Shown piece by piece: positions 35,854 to 43,953 of a DNA stretch of 64,000 nt. Positions within the stretch are counted from its first letter, which is position 1. Each line of letters begins with the position of its first letter. The stretch is from contig JBCBOR010000011.1 of the NCBI GenBank assembly GCA_039821125.1, positions 19,782 to 83,781 on the forward strand, written 5' to 3'. Under the pieces are notes generated by a model. That model searched no databases. It saw only the letters and a program-made list of their open reading frames with translations, and was not told where the DNA came from. Made by a program: the position numbers and the translations under genes. The DNA is from Thermohalobaculum sp039821125. Lineage in GTDB: Bacteria; Pseudomonadota; Alphaproteobacteria; Rhodobacterales; Rhodobacteraceae.

Positions 35854-36796
35854 GGGGCGCAGTATCGGCCAGCGCAGCGTGCTGGTGATCGGCGCGGCGG
35901 GATTTCTGGGACAGCACGTTGTGACGGCAGTGAAAGCTGCTGGTGGAACCGTGTTGGCCTATGATCGCAATCCTGCGCCTGCGGGCTGGTCCGGTGCCTG
36001 GACCGTTGCCGAGGCCGGTGACACCGCCGCGCTGAAAAGCGCTGCTCAGGATGCGACGGACGTCATCTATCTCGCCGGGCGCAGCCGCCCCGCCGGTGGC
36101 TATGACAGCCTGGCACGCGAGATCGATGGCGAAGTCGCAACGGTCGTGGAAACCGCCGAGCTGTGCCGCGATGCCGGGGTGGGCAAGTTTGTCTTCGCGT
36201 CCTCGGGCGGCACGGTCTACGGGCGGGATGTCCAGATCCCGACTGCAGAGACCGAGCAGGCGCGGCCTCAAAGCAGCTATGGGATGACGAAGCTGTTCGT
36301 CGAGCATGGCTTGCGGCTGCTGTCCGCAGAAGGGCCGATGCAGGCGGCTGTGCTGCGGATCTCGAACCCCTACGGACCCGGTCAGCGCGTCAAACGACAG
36401 CAGGGGATCATCGCAGCGGCCATGAACGCCGCGATGACCGGCCAGCCGCTCGAAATCTGGGGCGATGGATCGGTTGTGCGCGACTTCGTCTATGTTGCAG
36501 ATGTCGCCGAGGCATTTGTGGCTGCATTGGCCTGCAAAGATGTTTATGTCCTTGCGAACATTGGGTCGGGGCAGGGTGTCTCGATCCGTGACCTTTGTAG
36601 TGAAATTGATAAAGTGTCTGACCGGCCATTAAAGATAGACTATTTGCCAGACCGGAAAGTAGACCTGCCGAAAGCAGTATTGGATCCGTCGCGTGCTGCG
36701 CGTGTTCTTGAGTGGCGTCCCGAAGTTGCGTTGGCCGACGGCCTGAAAAAGACATACGACTGGTGGGCGAAACAGGGAGATCGCCATGACGGATGA
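35843..36796 (+). CDS. NAD-dependent sugar-nucleotide epimerase/dehydratase
   Basis: A 317-residue extended short-chain dehydrogenase. VLVIGAAGFLGQHVV is the Rossmann GxxGxxG motif near residue 13, ASSGGTVYG carries the catalytic Ser/Thr, and SSYGMTKLFVEHG the Tyr-x-x-x-Lys pair. WGDGSVVRDFVYVADVAEA is the nucleotide-sugar-site motif of the UDP-glucose 4-epimerase group. Product could be an epimerised or reduced nucleotide sugar; it may even supply the dTDP-sugar reductase step, as no RmlD is present. The GTG start at 35843 overlaps the previous gene by 11 bp. The last 200 bases (about 36590-36690) are markedly AT-richer than the neighbours. Confidence 0.85.
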   Translation: MSLEGRSIGQRSVLVIGAAGFLGQHVVTAVKAAGGTVLAYDRNPAPAGWSGAWTVAEAGDTAALKSAAQDATDVIYLAGRSRPAGGYDSLAREIDGEVATVVETAELCRDAGVGKFVFASSGGTVYGRDVQIPTAETEQARPQSSYGMTKLFVEHGLRLLSAEGPMQAAVLRISNPYGPGQRVKRQQGIIAAAMNAAMTGQPLEIWGDGSVVRDFVYVADVAEAFVAALACKDVYVLANIGSGQGVSIRDLCSEIDKVSDRPLKIDYLPDRKVDLPKAVLDPSRAARVLEWRPEVALADGLKKTYDWWAKQGDRHDG

Positions 36797-37850
36797 TACG
36801 AACGATCAAGAGGTTGCTTCGACGCCGCAGGACGCGCCGGATCTCCCATCCGGCGAGACGCAACTGGTTCTGCACATCGGCGCTGCGAAAACCGGCTCGT
36901 CCGCCATCCAGCGCTTTATCCAACTGAACGCGGATTGGCTGGCTGCCCGCGACATTCTCGTGCCGGACAGCCGCCTTGGCATGTCATCCAAGCGCACGGG
37001 TGAGCATGTCTTCACGCTCGAGGAACTGTTTCGCCGTCAGGAGAAGGAGCGCCTGACGACGACGCTGACGGCGCTCTGCGACAAGCTGAACCCGGGACAG
37101 CGGTTGCTGCTCTCGGGTGAGAACATGTCGAACCATGGGCGCCATGCATTCTTCGAGGATGTTGCCAAGAAACATCCGACCGAGGTGATTTTCTACATCC
37201 GCCGTCAGGACGAGCTTCTGACCTCGGCCTGGCAGCAATGGCATTCCAAGGTCGAGGAAGACTTCAACGCCTGGCTGATCATGGCGCTGCGCCAATACGG
37301 CCAGTGGGAGAAGCTGATCAAGGATTGGGAGGGCGTCGTCGGCGCGGGCCGGGTCAAGATCCGCGTGTTCGACCGAGGAGACTTTCCCGGCGGCGATCTG
37401 CTGAAGGACTTTCTGCAAGTGCTTGGCTTCGATCCCGAGACCAGCGGTGCAGATTTCGACATCGGCGTCGTGAACCCAAGCTACAGCGATATCATCACAC
37501 CGCTGGTTGCCGGCAATCGGAACATTTTCAAGGACGCGAACGACAGCGACTTCTACGAGGTCGTGCACGAGTTGACCGGCGAATCCTACACCAAGGGGCC
37601 GAAGTATTCACTGATCTCGCCGCGCCAGCGCGAGAAGATCATCGAGTTCTACAAACCGGTCAATCAGCGCGTCTGCCGGGACTATTTTCCGGGCCGGGCG
37701 CGGCTGTTTCCGGAAGTGGACCATGCGAAATACACATATCTCGACGATGGAAAACTGCGCGATCTGCAAATGCGGTTTCTGACCGAGATGGCCTATGCGG
37801 CCCAGAGAAGGGAACGAAAGAATGGAAAGTTTCGAATTGGATGGAGTTAA
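36786..37850 (+). CDS. Sulfotransferase-like P-loop protein
   Basis: A 354-residue protein with LHIGAAKTGSSAIQRF at residues 29-44, the same type of PAPS-binding P-loop as the gene at 31420-32772; the two look distantly related. VIFYIRRQDELLTSAWQQWH is the second conserved segment. It overlaps the epimerase gene by 11 bp and the methyltransferase gene by 29 bp, so it is part of a tightly coupled operon of polysaccharide tailoring genes. Sulfation of a sugar is the likely role; direct evidence is limited to the loop and context. Confidence 0.72.
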   Translation: MTDDTNDQEVASTPQDAPDLPSGETQLVLHIGAAKTGSSAIQRFIQLNADWLAARDILVPDSRLGMSSKRTGEHVFTLEELFRRQEKERLTTTLTALCDKLNPGQRLLLSGENMSNHGRHAFFEDVAKKHPTEVIFYIRRQDELLTSAWQQWHSKVEEDFNAWLIMALRQYGQWEKLIKDWEGVVGAGRVKIRVFDRGDFPGGDLLKDFLQVLGFDPETSGADFDIGVVNPSYSDIITPLVAGNRNIFKDANDSDFYEVVHELTGESYTKGPKYSLISPRQREKIIEFYKPVNQRVCRDYFPGRARLFPEVDHAKYTYLDDGKLRDLQMRFLTEMAYAAQRRERKNGKFRIGWS

Positions 37851-38529
37851 CTTCGTCCAAGATGTCAGGGTAGGCGCCGATCGCGGCAAGTCATCCAACA
37901 ACAGCTTTATCCTGGTCAAGACCGCCAAGTTTCTCGAGTTCTATGATCGCCTGAAAGCGTTTTCGCCGAAGATGATCATGGAGATCGGGATGTTCGAAGG
38001 CGGCTCGCTCGTCTACTTCGACAAGCTGTTCGAGCCCGATCTTCTGGTTGGTGTCGATGCACGGCGCGAGCCGATCGAAGCGCTTGAACAGTACGCGGCG
38101 ACCCGGCCCTACATTCACACCTACTATGGTCGCTATCAGGAAAAAGAAGGCACCCTGCAGGCCGCGCGGCAGAATTTCCCGACAGGCATCGATCTGATCA
38201 TCGACGATGCGTCTCATCGCTATGCACAGACCAAGGCGACGTTCCAGATGCTGTTCCCGATGGTGCGCGCCGGTGGCCACTATGTGATCGAGGACTGGGC
38301 ATGGTCGCATATGCCCGCCAATCAGAAATCGCGCGGAGGCGAGGCGGAACTTCCGGCGCTGACCAATCTGATCTTCGAGCTGACGGTCATGGCCTCGCAG
38401 ACGAGCGTGATCGACAGTATCCACATCGACCGAAATCTGATCTCGGTGCGCAAGGGGCGCGGCGTTCTGGCGCCAGATGCGTTCGACTTCTCGAAATGCC
38501 TGCGCGGCAAACCACTGACACAAATCTGA
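37822..38529 (+). CDS. Class I SAM-dependent methyltransferase (CmcI-like)
   Basis: A 235-residue protein. EIGMFEGGSLVYFDKLF (from about residue 54) is the SAM-binding motif I, GVDARREPIE (about 77-86) the motif II acidic strand, and IDLIIDDASHRYAQTKATF with VRAGGHYVIEDW the metal- or substrate-proximal region typical of the CmcI/Methyltransf_24 group. Likely an O-methyltransferase acting on a sugar of the polysaccharide. The ATG at 37822 has GAAGGGAACG upstream and gives a normal length; it overlaps the previous stop by 29 bp. Confidence 0.75.
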   Translation: MESFELDGVNFVQDVRVGADRGKSSNNSFILVKTAKFLEFYDRLKAFSPKMIMEIGMFEGGSLVYFDKLFEPDLLVGVDARREPIEALEQYAATRPYIHTYYGRYQEKEGTLQAARQNFPTGIDLIIDDASHRYAQTKATFQMLFPMVRAGGHYVIEDWAWSHMPANQKSRGGEAELPALTNLIFELTVMASQTSVIDSIHIDRNLISVRKGRGVLAPDAFDFSKCLRGKPLTQI

Positions 38530-38553
38530 AGCGTCTATGCGGATGAGGCCGAG

Positions 38554-39474
38554 GTGACCGAATTCCGCAATGACGGCCTCTGGCTGCGCAATGATCGCCC
38601 GCCCGACGGACGCGACACCTATGTGATCGTCGGTGTACCGCGTAGCGGCACGTCGATGATCGCGGGGTGTCTGGAACGGCTGGGGGTTTTCACTGGCGAG
38701 CGCTCGAACCAAGTGGTGTTCGAGGACCTCGCGCTGTCGCGGGCCGTTGAAGCCGGAGATGCGGCAGAGACACGGGCGATCATACGTCGCTACAATGCCG
38801 CGCACGACCGGTGGCTCTGGAAACGGCCCGAGGCATGGAAGAAACTGCGCGACCTGCTGCCATTGTTCCGCAATCCGCGCCTGATCGTGCCGCTTCGCGA
38901 TGCTCTGGCGATTGCGATGCGCAACCACGTCGCGGTCCAGGCCGATGTCGGGCAGATGCTCGCACGCCACGCGAAGGAGTATGTCGACTTGATTGCGTCG
39001 CTCGACAGCTTGCGTCAGCCGGTTCTGATGGTCAGCTACGAGAAGGCGCTTTCCGATCCCGAACGATTTCTCGAGGTTCTGATCGGCTTTTGCGGGCTTG
39101 ATCCGTCGCCCGAGGCTTATGGTGCAGCGCTCTCGTTCATCGAACCGGAACCTGCGCTTTACCGACAGCGCGCCCGGCTCCGCTATGTCGGCGAGGTTGC
39201 GCCGCTGGATGGCAAAACCCTGACCGGTTGGGCCGGGATCGCCGGGCGGGTTGGCCAGCATGTCTCGGTTGAACTCCGGATCGACGGCAAGCCGCGGAAG
39301 ACCAGCACGGCGAACCGGACCGTCGAGTGGAAGAAGGGCATGCCGGGTCGCAAGAACGACTATGGCTTCAAGTTCTCGCTGCCGCCCTTTGTCCGCCAAG
39401 GCGCGGTGATCGATGTGGGGATCCCGAACTCGGACATTGTGCTCGAAGGGAGCGGCCAGACCTATCGCAAGTAG
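38554..39474 (+). CDS. Sulfotransferase-family protein with C-terminal beta-rich domain
   Basis: A 306-residue protein with the P-loop VIVGVPRSGTSMIAGCLERL at residues 25-44, which matches classical sulfotransferases better than the other two (PRSGTS). RLIVPLRDALAIAMRN is the second PAPS-contacting segment. Residues about 205-300 form a separate basic, beta-rich tail (VGEVAPLDGKTLTGWAGIAG, SVELRIDGK) that may bind glycan. The start is a GTG at 38554 preceded by GAGGCCGAG; the gene follows the methyltransferase by 24 bp and ends the plus-strand operon. Confidence 0.75.
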   Translation: MTEFRNDGLWLRNDRPPDGRDTYVIVGVPRSGTSMIAGCLERLGVFTGERSNQVVFEDLALSRAVEAGDAAETRAIIRRYNAAHDRWLWKRPEAWKKLRDLLPLFRNPRLIVPLRDALAIAMRNHVAVQADVGQMLARHAKEYVDLIASLDSLRQPVLMVSYEKALSDPERFLEVLIGFCGLDPSPEAYGAALSFIEPEPALYRQRARLRYVGEVAPLDGKTLTGWAGIAGRVGQHVSVELRIDGKPRKTSTANRTVEWKKGMPGRKNDYGFKFSLPPFVRQGAVIDVGIPNSDIVLEGSGQTYRK

Positions 39475-39494
39475 CTGTGTGCAGCGGAGTGCGC

Positions 39495-40274
39495 TCAGTC
39501 CGGTCGGATGGTCGCGCGAAAGCCCTTGGCCGCAAGATCACTCAGCCGCGGCGGCAACCGCTGCCCAATCCAGATCAGCACGGCCAAGGGCCATGGGAAG
39601 GTGATCAATGGGCGCCCGCGTGCTAGGCCGCGCACGATGCGCCTTGCGGCATCCCTGGCATCGATCTCGAATGGCTTGAAGCCCTGATGCCGGGCCGACA
39701 TCGGCGAGGTGACAAAGCCCGGGCAAATCACCGTCACGGCGATGCCGCGCGGTCTCAGCCATTGTCGGATCGACGCGCCCCAGGCTCTCAATCCCGCTTT
39801 CGACGCACTATAGCTTGGCATGTCGCCATGGGGGTGCAGTGCTGCCATCGAACTGACCAGGGCAATGTGCCCGGTGCCGCGCGCAAGCATCGCAGGGAGC
39901 AGCGGTTCGACCGTGTCGATCGCCCCCAGCAGATTGGTCTGTATCAAGCGGCGTGAGGTGCCCTGTGGTTCGGGAGAGCGGCCCGGCCCCAGCCCCGCCA
40001 TCACCCCTGCGTTTGCGATCACAAGATCCACCGGATGCGCTGCGTCAAAGGCTTGCAGGCGCGATGCCAGCGCATCTGTATCCGTAACGTCGAGCACTGC
40101 AGTCTCGACCATCGCACCGTTGGCGTGGGCCGTTTCTGCGGCTGAGTCGAGCCGACTGGCATCCCGGCCCGTCAGCAGCATGTGCACGCCGGGCCCGGCC
40201 ATCTCGGTGACCAGAGCCGCACCGATCCCGCTTGAGGCTCCGGTCAGTACAATGGCTTTAAACGGATGGGTCAT
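39495..40274 (-). CDS. Short-chain dehydrogenase (RkpH / 3-ketosphinganine-reductase-like)
   Basis: A 259-residue classical SDR. TGASSGIG (11-18) binds NADP(H), NAG (88-90) stabilises the fold, and the catalytic set is Ser141/142, Tyr155 and Lys159 (YSASK). The hydrophobic C-terminus (ITFPWPLAVLIWIGQRLPPR) suggests membrane association, as in sphingoid-base reductases and rhizobial RkpH. In a locus with an alpha-oxoamine synthase, reduction of the 3-keto amino lipid to an amino alcohol is the natural role; this is inference from family and context. It converges on the sulfotransferase gene (20 bp gap) and starts the reading direction shared with the GT and KpsE genes upstream. Confidence 0.82.
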   Translation of the reverse strand: MTHPFKAIVLTGASSGIGAALVTEMAGPGVHMLLTGRDASRLDSAAETAHANGAMVETAVLDVTDTDALASRLQAFDAAHPVDLVIANAGVMAGLGPGRSPEPQGTSRRLIQTNLLGAIDTVEPLLPAMLARGTGHIALVSSMAALHPHGDMPSYSASKAGLRAWGASIRQWLRPRGIAVTVICPGFVTSPMSARHQGFKPFEIDARDAARRIVRGLARGRPLITFPWPLAVLIWIGQRLPPRLSDLAAKGFRATIRPD

Positions 40275-40331
40275 GCGATCCCTGCCTCCGCGGCGCGTCG
40301 CCTCTGTCGGAACACCGCGTGTTCAGACGGG

Positions 40332-41375
40332 TCATACACCACCGGCAGGATCGAGGTCGAGATCCATGAGCCGCGCCCACAGAACCCGCTGCGCTGGCCG
40401 GTCGTTGAGGCGCTGTGCAAGATCCCGCCCCGCGCGTGCCAGCGCCATTGTTCGCGATCCACCGCCGATCAAGTCTTCGATCTGGTCGCAGAGTGCCGCG
40501 CGCCAATCATCAGGTTCATCCCCCAGAACCAGTCCAGCCTTCGCTGCGGCGATCTGCCCGGCTTCGGGCCATGTGTGAGAGTAGAGACCAGCGCCGCCCA
40601 GCACTGCGTGCTCGATGATCTTGTTTACCGATCGCGCTCGATTGAAGGCCATGTCCCGCAATGGATACGCAAGGAGGTGAAACCGGCGCTGCCCGATGCT
40701 TGCGCGGTACGCCTGCCAGCCTGTCTCGATGATGGTGTGGCACCGGGGACATCGCGCCAAAGCGGGCGGCAGTTTGTGGTTTGCGGAAACCCACAGGTGA
40801 ACGTGTGGATACTGGTGCAATACATCGCCGAGAGCAGTCCAGTACGGCGCAAGGTCAGCCTTGTGTGTCCGTGCGCCGAGGCATCCGATGTCTATGGTCT
40901 GTGCGTCCGTTGCGACCCGGTCGAAATGCGTATGATCGGCGAAGGGTTCCGACCAGTAGGGTCCAAGGGTGGCAATCTCTGCATGCGGCGCCAGCTCGAG
41001 CACGGTTGAAGCGAGTGCGTTGGAACTTACCACCACGTGCTGGATCCGGTCGCGATAGCGCCGCGCAAACGCTCGTTCGCACGAGGCAAGCTTGAGTCGG
41101 TGCAGCAGGCTGAGATCGGGATCGGCAACACCGGCCATGATGTCGTCGTCGATCAGCCAGATCAGCCGGCGACCAGACAAGACCGGTTCAAGATCGACGC
41201 CCGCCCCATGACGCAGGACCAGAAGAGCGCTGTCTGACATCAGCACAGTCGGCGACAGAGGCACCACCTGCCCGGACGCCAGGGCATCGCCGCAGGCATT
41301 CGCGAAATAGAGATCGCTCGTCGGACCACCATGCCCGCCCAGAACCCGTTCGAAAGCGCGCCTGAGAACGTCCAT
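40332..41375 (-). CDS. Glycosyltransferase-like protein (GT-B type)
   Basis: A 347-residue protein with weak similarity to GT4-type glycosyltransferases: the interdomain TIDIGCLGARTHKADLAPYW and the C-terminal FNRARSVNKIIEHAVLGGAG segment resemble the donor-binding half, where a conserved Glu follows. The N-terminal half contains LIWLIDDDIMAG and VVVSSNALASTVLELAP. I cannot assign donor or acceptor. I chose the ATG at 41375 (MDVLRRAFERVLGG), 17 bp after the KpsE-like stop; the longer frame to 41441 overlaps kpsE. It is part of the minus-strand rml/kpsE group. Confidence 0.6.
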   Translation of the reverse strand: MDVLRRAFERVLGGHGGPTSDLYFANACGDALASGQVVPLSPTVLMSDSALLVLRHGAGVDLEPVLSGRRLIWLIDDDIMAGVADPDLSLLHRLKLASCERAFARRYRDRIQHVVVSSNALASTVLELAPHAEIATLGPYWSEPFADHTHFDRVATDAQTIDIGCLGARTHKADLAPYWTALGDVLHQYPHVHLWVSANHKLPPALARCPRCHTIIETGWQAYRASIGQRRFHLLAYPLRDMAFNRARSVNKIIEHAVLGGAGLYSHTWPEAGQIAAAKAGLVLGDEPDDWRAALCDQIEDLIGGGSRTMALARAGRDLAQRLNDRPAQRVLWARLMDLDLDPAGGV

Positions 41376-41392
41376 CACCCGAGCGCCTCGGC

Positions 41393-42868
41393 TCAGCGGC
41401 TGTCCCGCACGTTGAGGATGATCAGCATCGTGATCAGCCATGTCGTGAGCAGAAACAGCACATAGGCCGGTCCGATCAGCCAGCGACGCGGGAACAGGGC
41501 CTCGTCCGCCTGAGTCGGTCCGACATGGGTCGCAAGATAGCGGTGCTGGCGGCGAGCTTCGGCCCGCGCATCCTCGAAGGATGCCAGCACTGCGGCATAG
41601 GCCTGCTCGGCAAACTCGCGATCCATGACCAGTTCCTCGAAGGTCCCGACGACTTCCGCCATACGCTCGGCACCTACGCTTCCATCGGTCGATCCGGCGC
41701 CAAGTTTCGCACGCTCGACGGTGATCAGGCGCTCGATCTCGGTGATCTCATCATCCAGTTTGCGCACCCGGCTGTCGCCTTCGCTGGTATAGCCAAGCAG
41801 GACATTACGGTTCACCAAGGCTTCGGCCAGTTGGGTCTGGAGCGCTGTCAAAAGCCCCATCTGCTGTTCGACACTCGCCGTCGGGTCGATGATCTGCTCC
41901 TTGTTGCGAAAGGCCCGAAGCTCGCGCCGGATCTCGCGCAATCGGTCTTCGGCCCGGCGAAGGTCTTCCTCGGCAAATCGGATCGCATCATCGCGCGCTT
42001 CCTGCGAGAGCGCGTTGATCAGGGCGGTGGAGCGACTTACGATCACCTGAGCGATTGCGTGGGCATCCTCGGGCGTGAAGGCGCGGGCCTCGACCTCGAT
42101 GATCCCGGTGCCGCCGTCATAGGCAACCGAGACCATCCACTCCCAGTACCAGTGCAGATCCTCGATGGTGGGATTGTCGCCGAGGATGAAGACCGGATCG
42201 TTGTCTGGCCGGTTGAACATGGTCACAAGATCGAGCTCACGCGCGACCTCCTCGACCATCTGTTGCGAACGGATGTATTCGTAGAGCACATCGGCGTCCG
42301 AGGCCGAGGACTTGCCGCTCTGCGTGATCGACCCGAGGATGTCGAGCGGGCTGCCGGCCTCCTCGGAGTGGACGGAGAAGCCGACCGTCGAGTGGAACTG
42401 ATCCGCCGCCCGCGTGTAGAGATACCCAACACCGAGCGCGCCGGGGATGACAACAAACAGGATGAACGTGATCAACAGGATCCAGTGACGGGCCCGAAAG
42501 CGGGCGCGCCCCGGTTCTGCCGGCTGTTTGGCGGGTTGCGGCTCTGGCTCCGGTGCGTCGAGGATCTGGGCAGGAACAGCCTTCAACGCAGCTTTGTTCT
42601 GCGGCGGCTGGTTGGGCGGGCGCTTTGCGGGAACTTGCGCCGCGCCTTGACCGGCGGGTTTGCCCTTGCCCTGACGGTTCGGATTGCCGGGTCGGTTGGG
42701 ATTGCCTTGACGATTGGGACTGCCAGCGCGCTTGGGTTTGGCTGGTGCATTGGGATTGCCCTGGCGCGCCGCGGCGCCTGCAGCCTTCGCCGGTCCGGCA
42801 CGCGGTTTCGGCGCCGGTTTGACCTCCGGGTCATCGGGGTCGGCAGGTGTTGCAGGGTCGCTCGTCAT
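41393..42868 (-). CDS. kpsE: Capsule export inner-membrane protein (KpsE/CtrB/RkpR type)
   Basis: A 491-residue polysaccharide co-polymerase/exporter adaptor that links the KpsMT channel to the outer-membrane exporter. One membrane helix is at about residues 128-151 and a second at about 470-488 near the C-terminus. Between them is a periplasmic region with a long coiled coil (about 285-440, e.g. FAEEDLRRAEDRLREIRREL). FHSTVGFSVHSEEAGSPLDI is a family hallmark. Unusually, the cytoplasmic N-terminus of about 125 residues is rich in Pro, Gln, Asn, Lys and Ala with repeated G-N-P-N motifs. The matching outer-membrane protein (KpsD/Wza) is not in the window. Confidence 0.88.
   Translation of the reverse strand: MTSDPATPADPDDPEVKPAPKPRAGPAKAAGAAARQGNPNAPAKPKRAGSPNRQGNPNRPGNPNRQGKGKPAGQGAAQVPAKRPPNQPPQNKAALKAVPAQILDAPEPEPQPAKQPAEPGRARFRARHWILLITFILFVVIPGALGVGYLYTRAADQFHSTVGFSVHSEEAGSPLDILGSITQSGKSSASDADVLYEYIRSQQMVEEVARELDLVTMFNRPDNDPVFILGDNPTIEDLHWYWEWMVSVAYDGGTGIIEVEARAFTPEDAHAIAQVIVSRSTALINALSQEARDDAIRFAEEDLRRAEDRLREIRRELRAFRNKEQIIDPTASVEQQMGLLTALQTQLAEALVNRNVLLGYTSEGDSRVRKLDDEITEIERLITVERAKLGAGSTDGSVGAERMAEVVGTFEELVMDREFAEQAYAAVLASFEDARAEARRQHRYLATHVGPTQADEALFPRRWLIGPAYVLFLLTTWLITMLIILNVRDSR
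42677..42760 (-). repeat. Degenerate GNPN-coding repeats inside kpsE
   Basis: Four imperfect copies of a short unit with core GGNAATCCNAA (plus strand reading ttgggattgcc) encode G-N-P-N or G-S-P-N at residues 37-40, 49-52, 55-58 and 61-64 of the KpsE-like protein, spaced by basic Arg/Gln/Lys residues. Copy number could vary between strains by slippage. Confidence 0.65.
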
Positions 42869-43020
42869 TTCGTCTCGTCTGCTCTGTGATCAGGTCCAGG
42901 CTCTGCGTTGCCCGGTTCTCTGATGATCCCGCCCTCTCACTGTAACGTAGTGGATCGATCGCGAGAAAGCCATGCCAGCGACCAGAGCAGCAGCGATCGC
43001 TTTGCATAGCCACTGGTGGT

Positions 43021-43905
43021 TCAGGACGGTGTCTCCCCGGCGATCGCCGCGAGATACTGGCCGTACCCGGTTTTCATCATCGGTTCCGCAAGGGTCAGCA
43101 ACTGATCGCGTGTGATAAAGCCCATGCGCCACGCGACCTCCTCCGGGCAGCCTGCCTTGAGGCCCTGGCGTTTCTCGAGCACACGGATGAAGTCGCCCGC
43201 TTCCATCAGACTGTCGTGGGTGCCGGTGTCGAGCCACGCGAAACCGCGTCCCATCAATTCGACCGTCAAGGACCCTTCCTCGAGATACTGGCTGATCAGT
43301 GAGGTGATCTCGAGTTCGCCGCGCGGTGACGGCGTTATCGCGCGCGCCAGTTCGGGCGCTCGTCCATCGAAAAAATAAAGCCCCGTCACGGCGTAATTCG
43401 ACCGCGGTTTGGCCGGTTTCTCTTCCACACTGATGGCGCGGCCCGCCTTGTCAAACTCGACCACGCCATAGCGTTCCGGGTCCGCGACCTGATAACCGAA
43501 GACCGTGCCGCCCGTGTCCTTGCTGTCTGCCGAAGCGAGCAGTTCCGGCAGACCGTGCCCGTAGTAAACATTGTCGCCCAGCACCATGGCCGAGGGATGG
43601 CCGTCCAAGAAATGCTCCGCCAGCAGATACGCCTGTGCCAGCCCATCTGGCGAGGGCTGCACGATCCACTCGATCCGCAGACCGAAGTCCGAGCCATCGC
43701 CGAGCAAACGCTGAAACTGAGCCTGATCCGCGGGTGTGGTGATGATCGCGATCTCACGGATCCCGGCCAGCATCAGCACGGTCAGCGGATAGTAGATCAT
43801 TGGCTTGTCATAGAGCGGCAGCAACTGCTTCGACACGGCGCGGGTGATCGGGTAGAGCCGCGTGCCAGACCCACCAGCCAAAATGATGCCTCTGCGTGTG
43901 GTCAT
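43021..43905 (-). CDS. rfbA: Glucose-1-phosphate thymidylyltransferase
   Basis: A 294-residue enzyme (RmlA) making dTDP-glucose from dTTP and glucose-1-phosphate, the first step to dTDP-6-deoxysugars. The nucleotide-binding signature GGSGTRLYPITRAVSKQLLP lies at residues 11-30, followed by YDKPMIYYPLTVLMLAGI, QPSPDGLAQA, LGDNVYYG and WLDTGTHDSL, all diagnostic. Downstream of rfbB by 48 bp in an rfbC-rfbB-rfbA order on the minus strand. It feeds the glycosyltransferases of the locus. Confidence 0.96.
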   Translation of the reverse strand: MTTRRGIILAGGSGTRLYPITRAVSKQLLPLYDKPMIYYPLTVLMLAGIREIAIITTPADQAQFQRLLGDGSDFGLRIEWIVQPSPDGLAQAYLLAEHFLDGHPSAMVLGDNVYYGHGLPELLASADSKDTGGTVFGYQVADPERYGVVEFDKAGRAISVEEKPAKPRSNYAVTGLYFFDGRAPELARAITPSPRGELEITSLISQYLEEGSLTVELMGRGFAWLDTGTHDSLMEAGDFIRVLEKRQGLKAGCPEEVAWRMGFITRDQLLTLAEPMMKTGYGQYLAAIAGETPS

Positions 43906-43953
43906 GGCATGGTCCCTTTCGTCATCTGGCAGAAGATCGTCTCCAAGCGGCGC

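Noticed and set aside
42677..42760. CRISPR-like array in the GNPN repeat region
   Set aside because: Units are short, degenerate and in frame with kpsE; there are no regular spacers and no cas genes.
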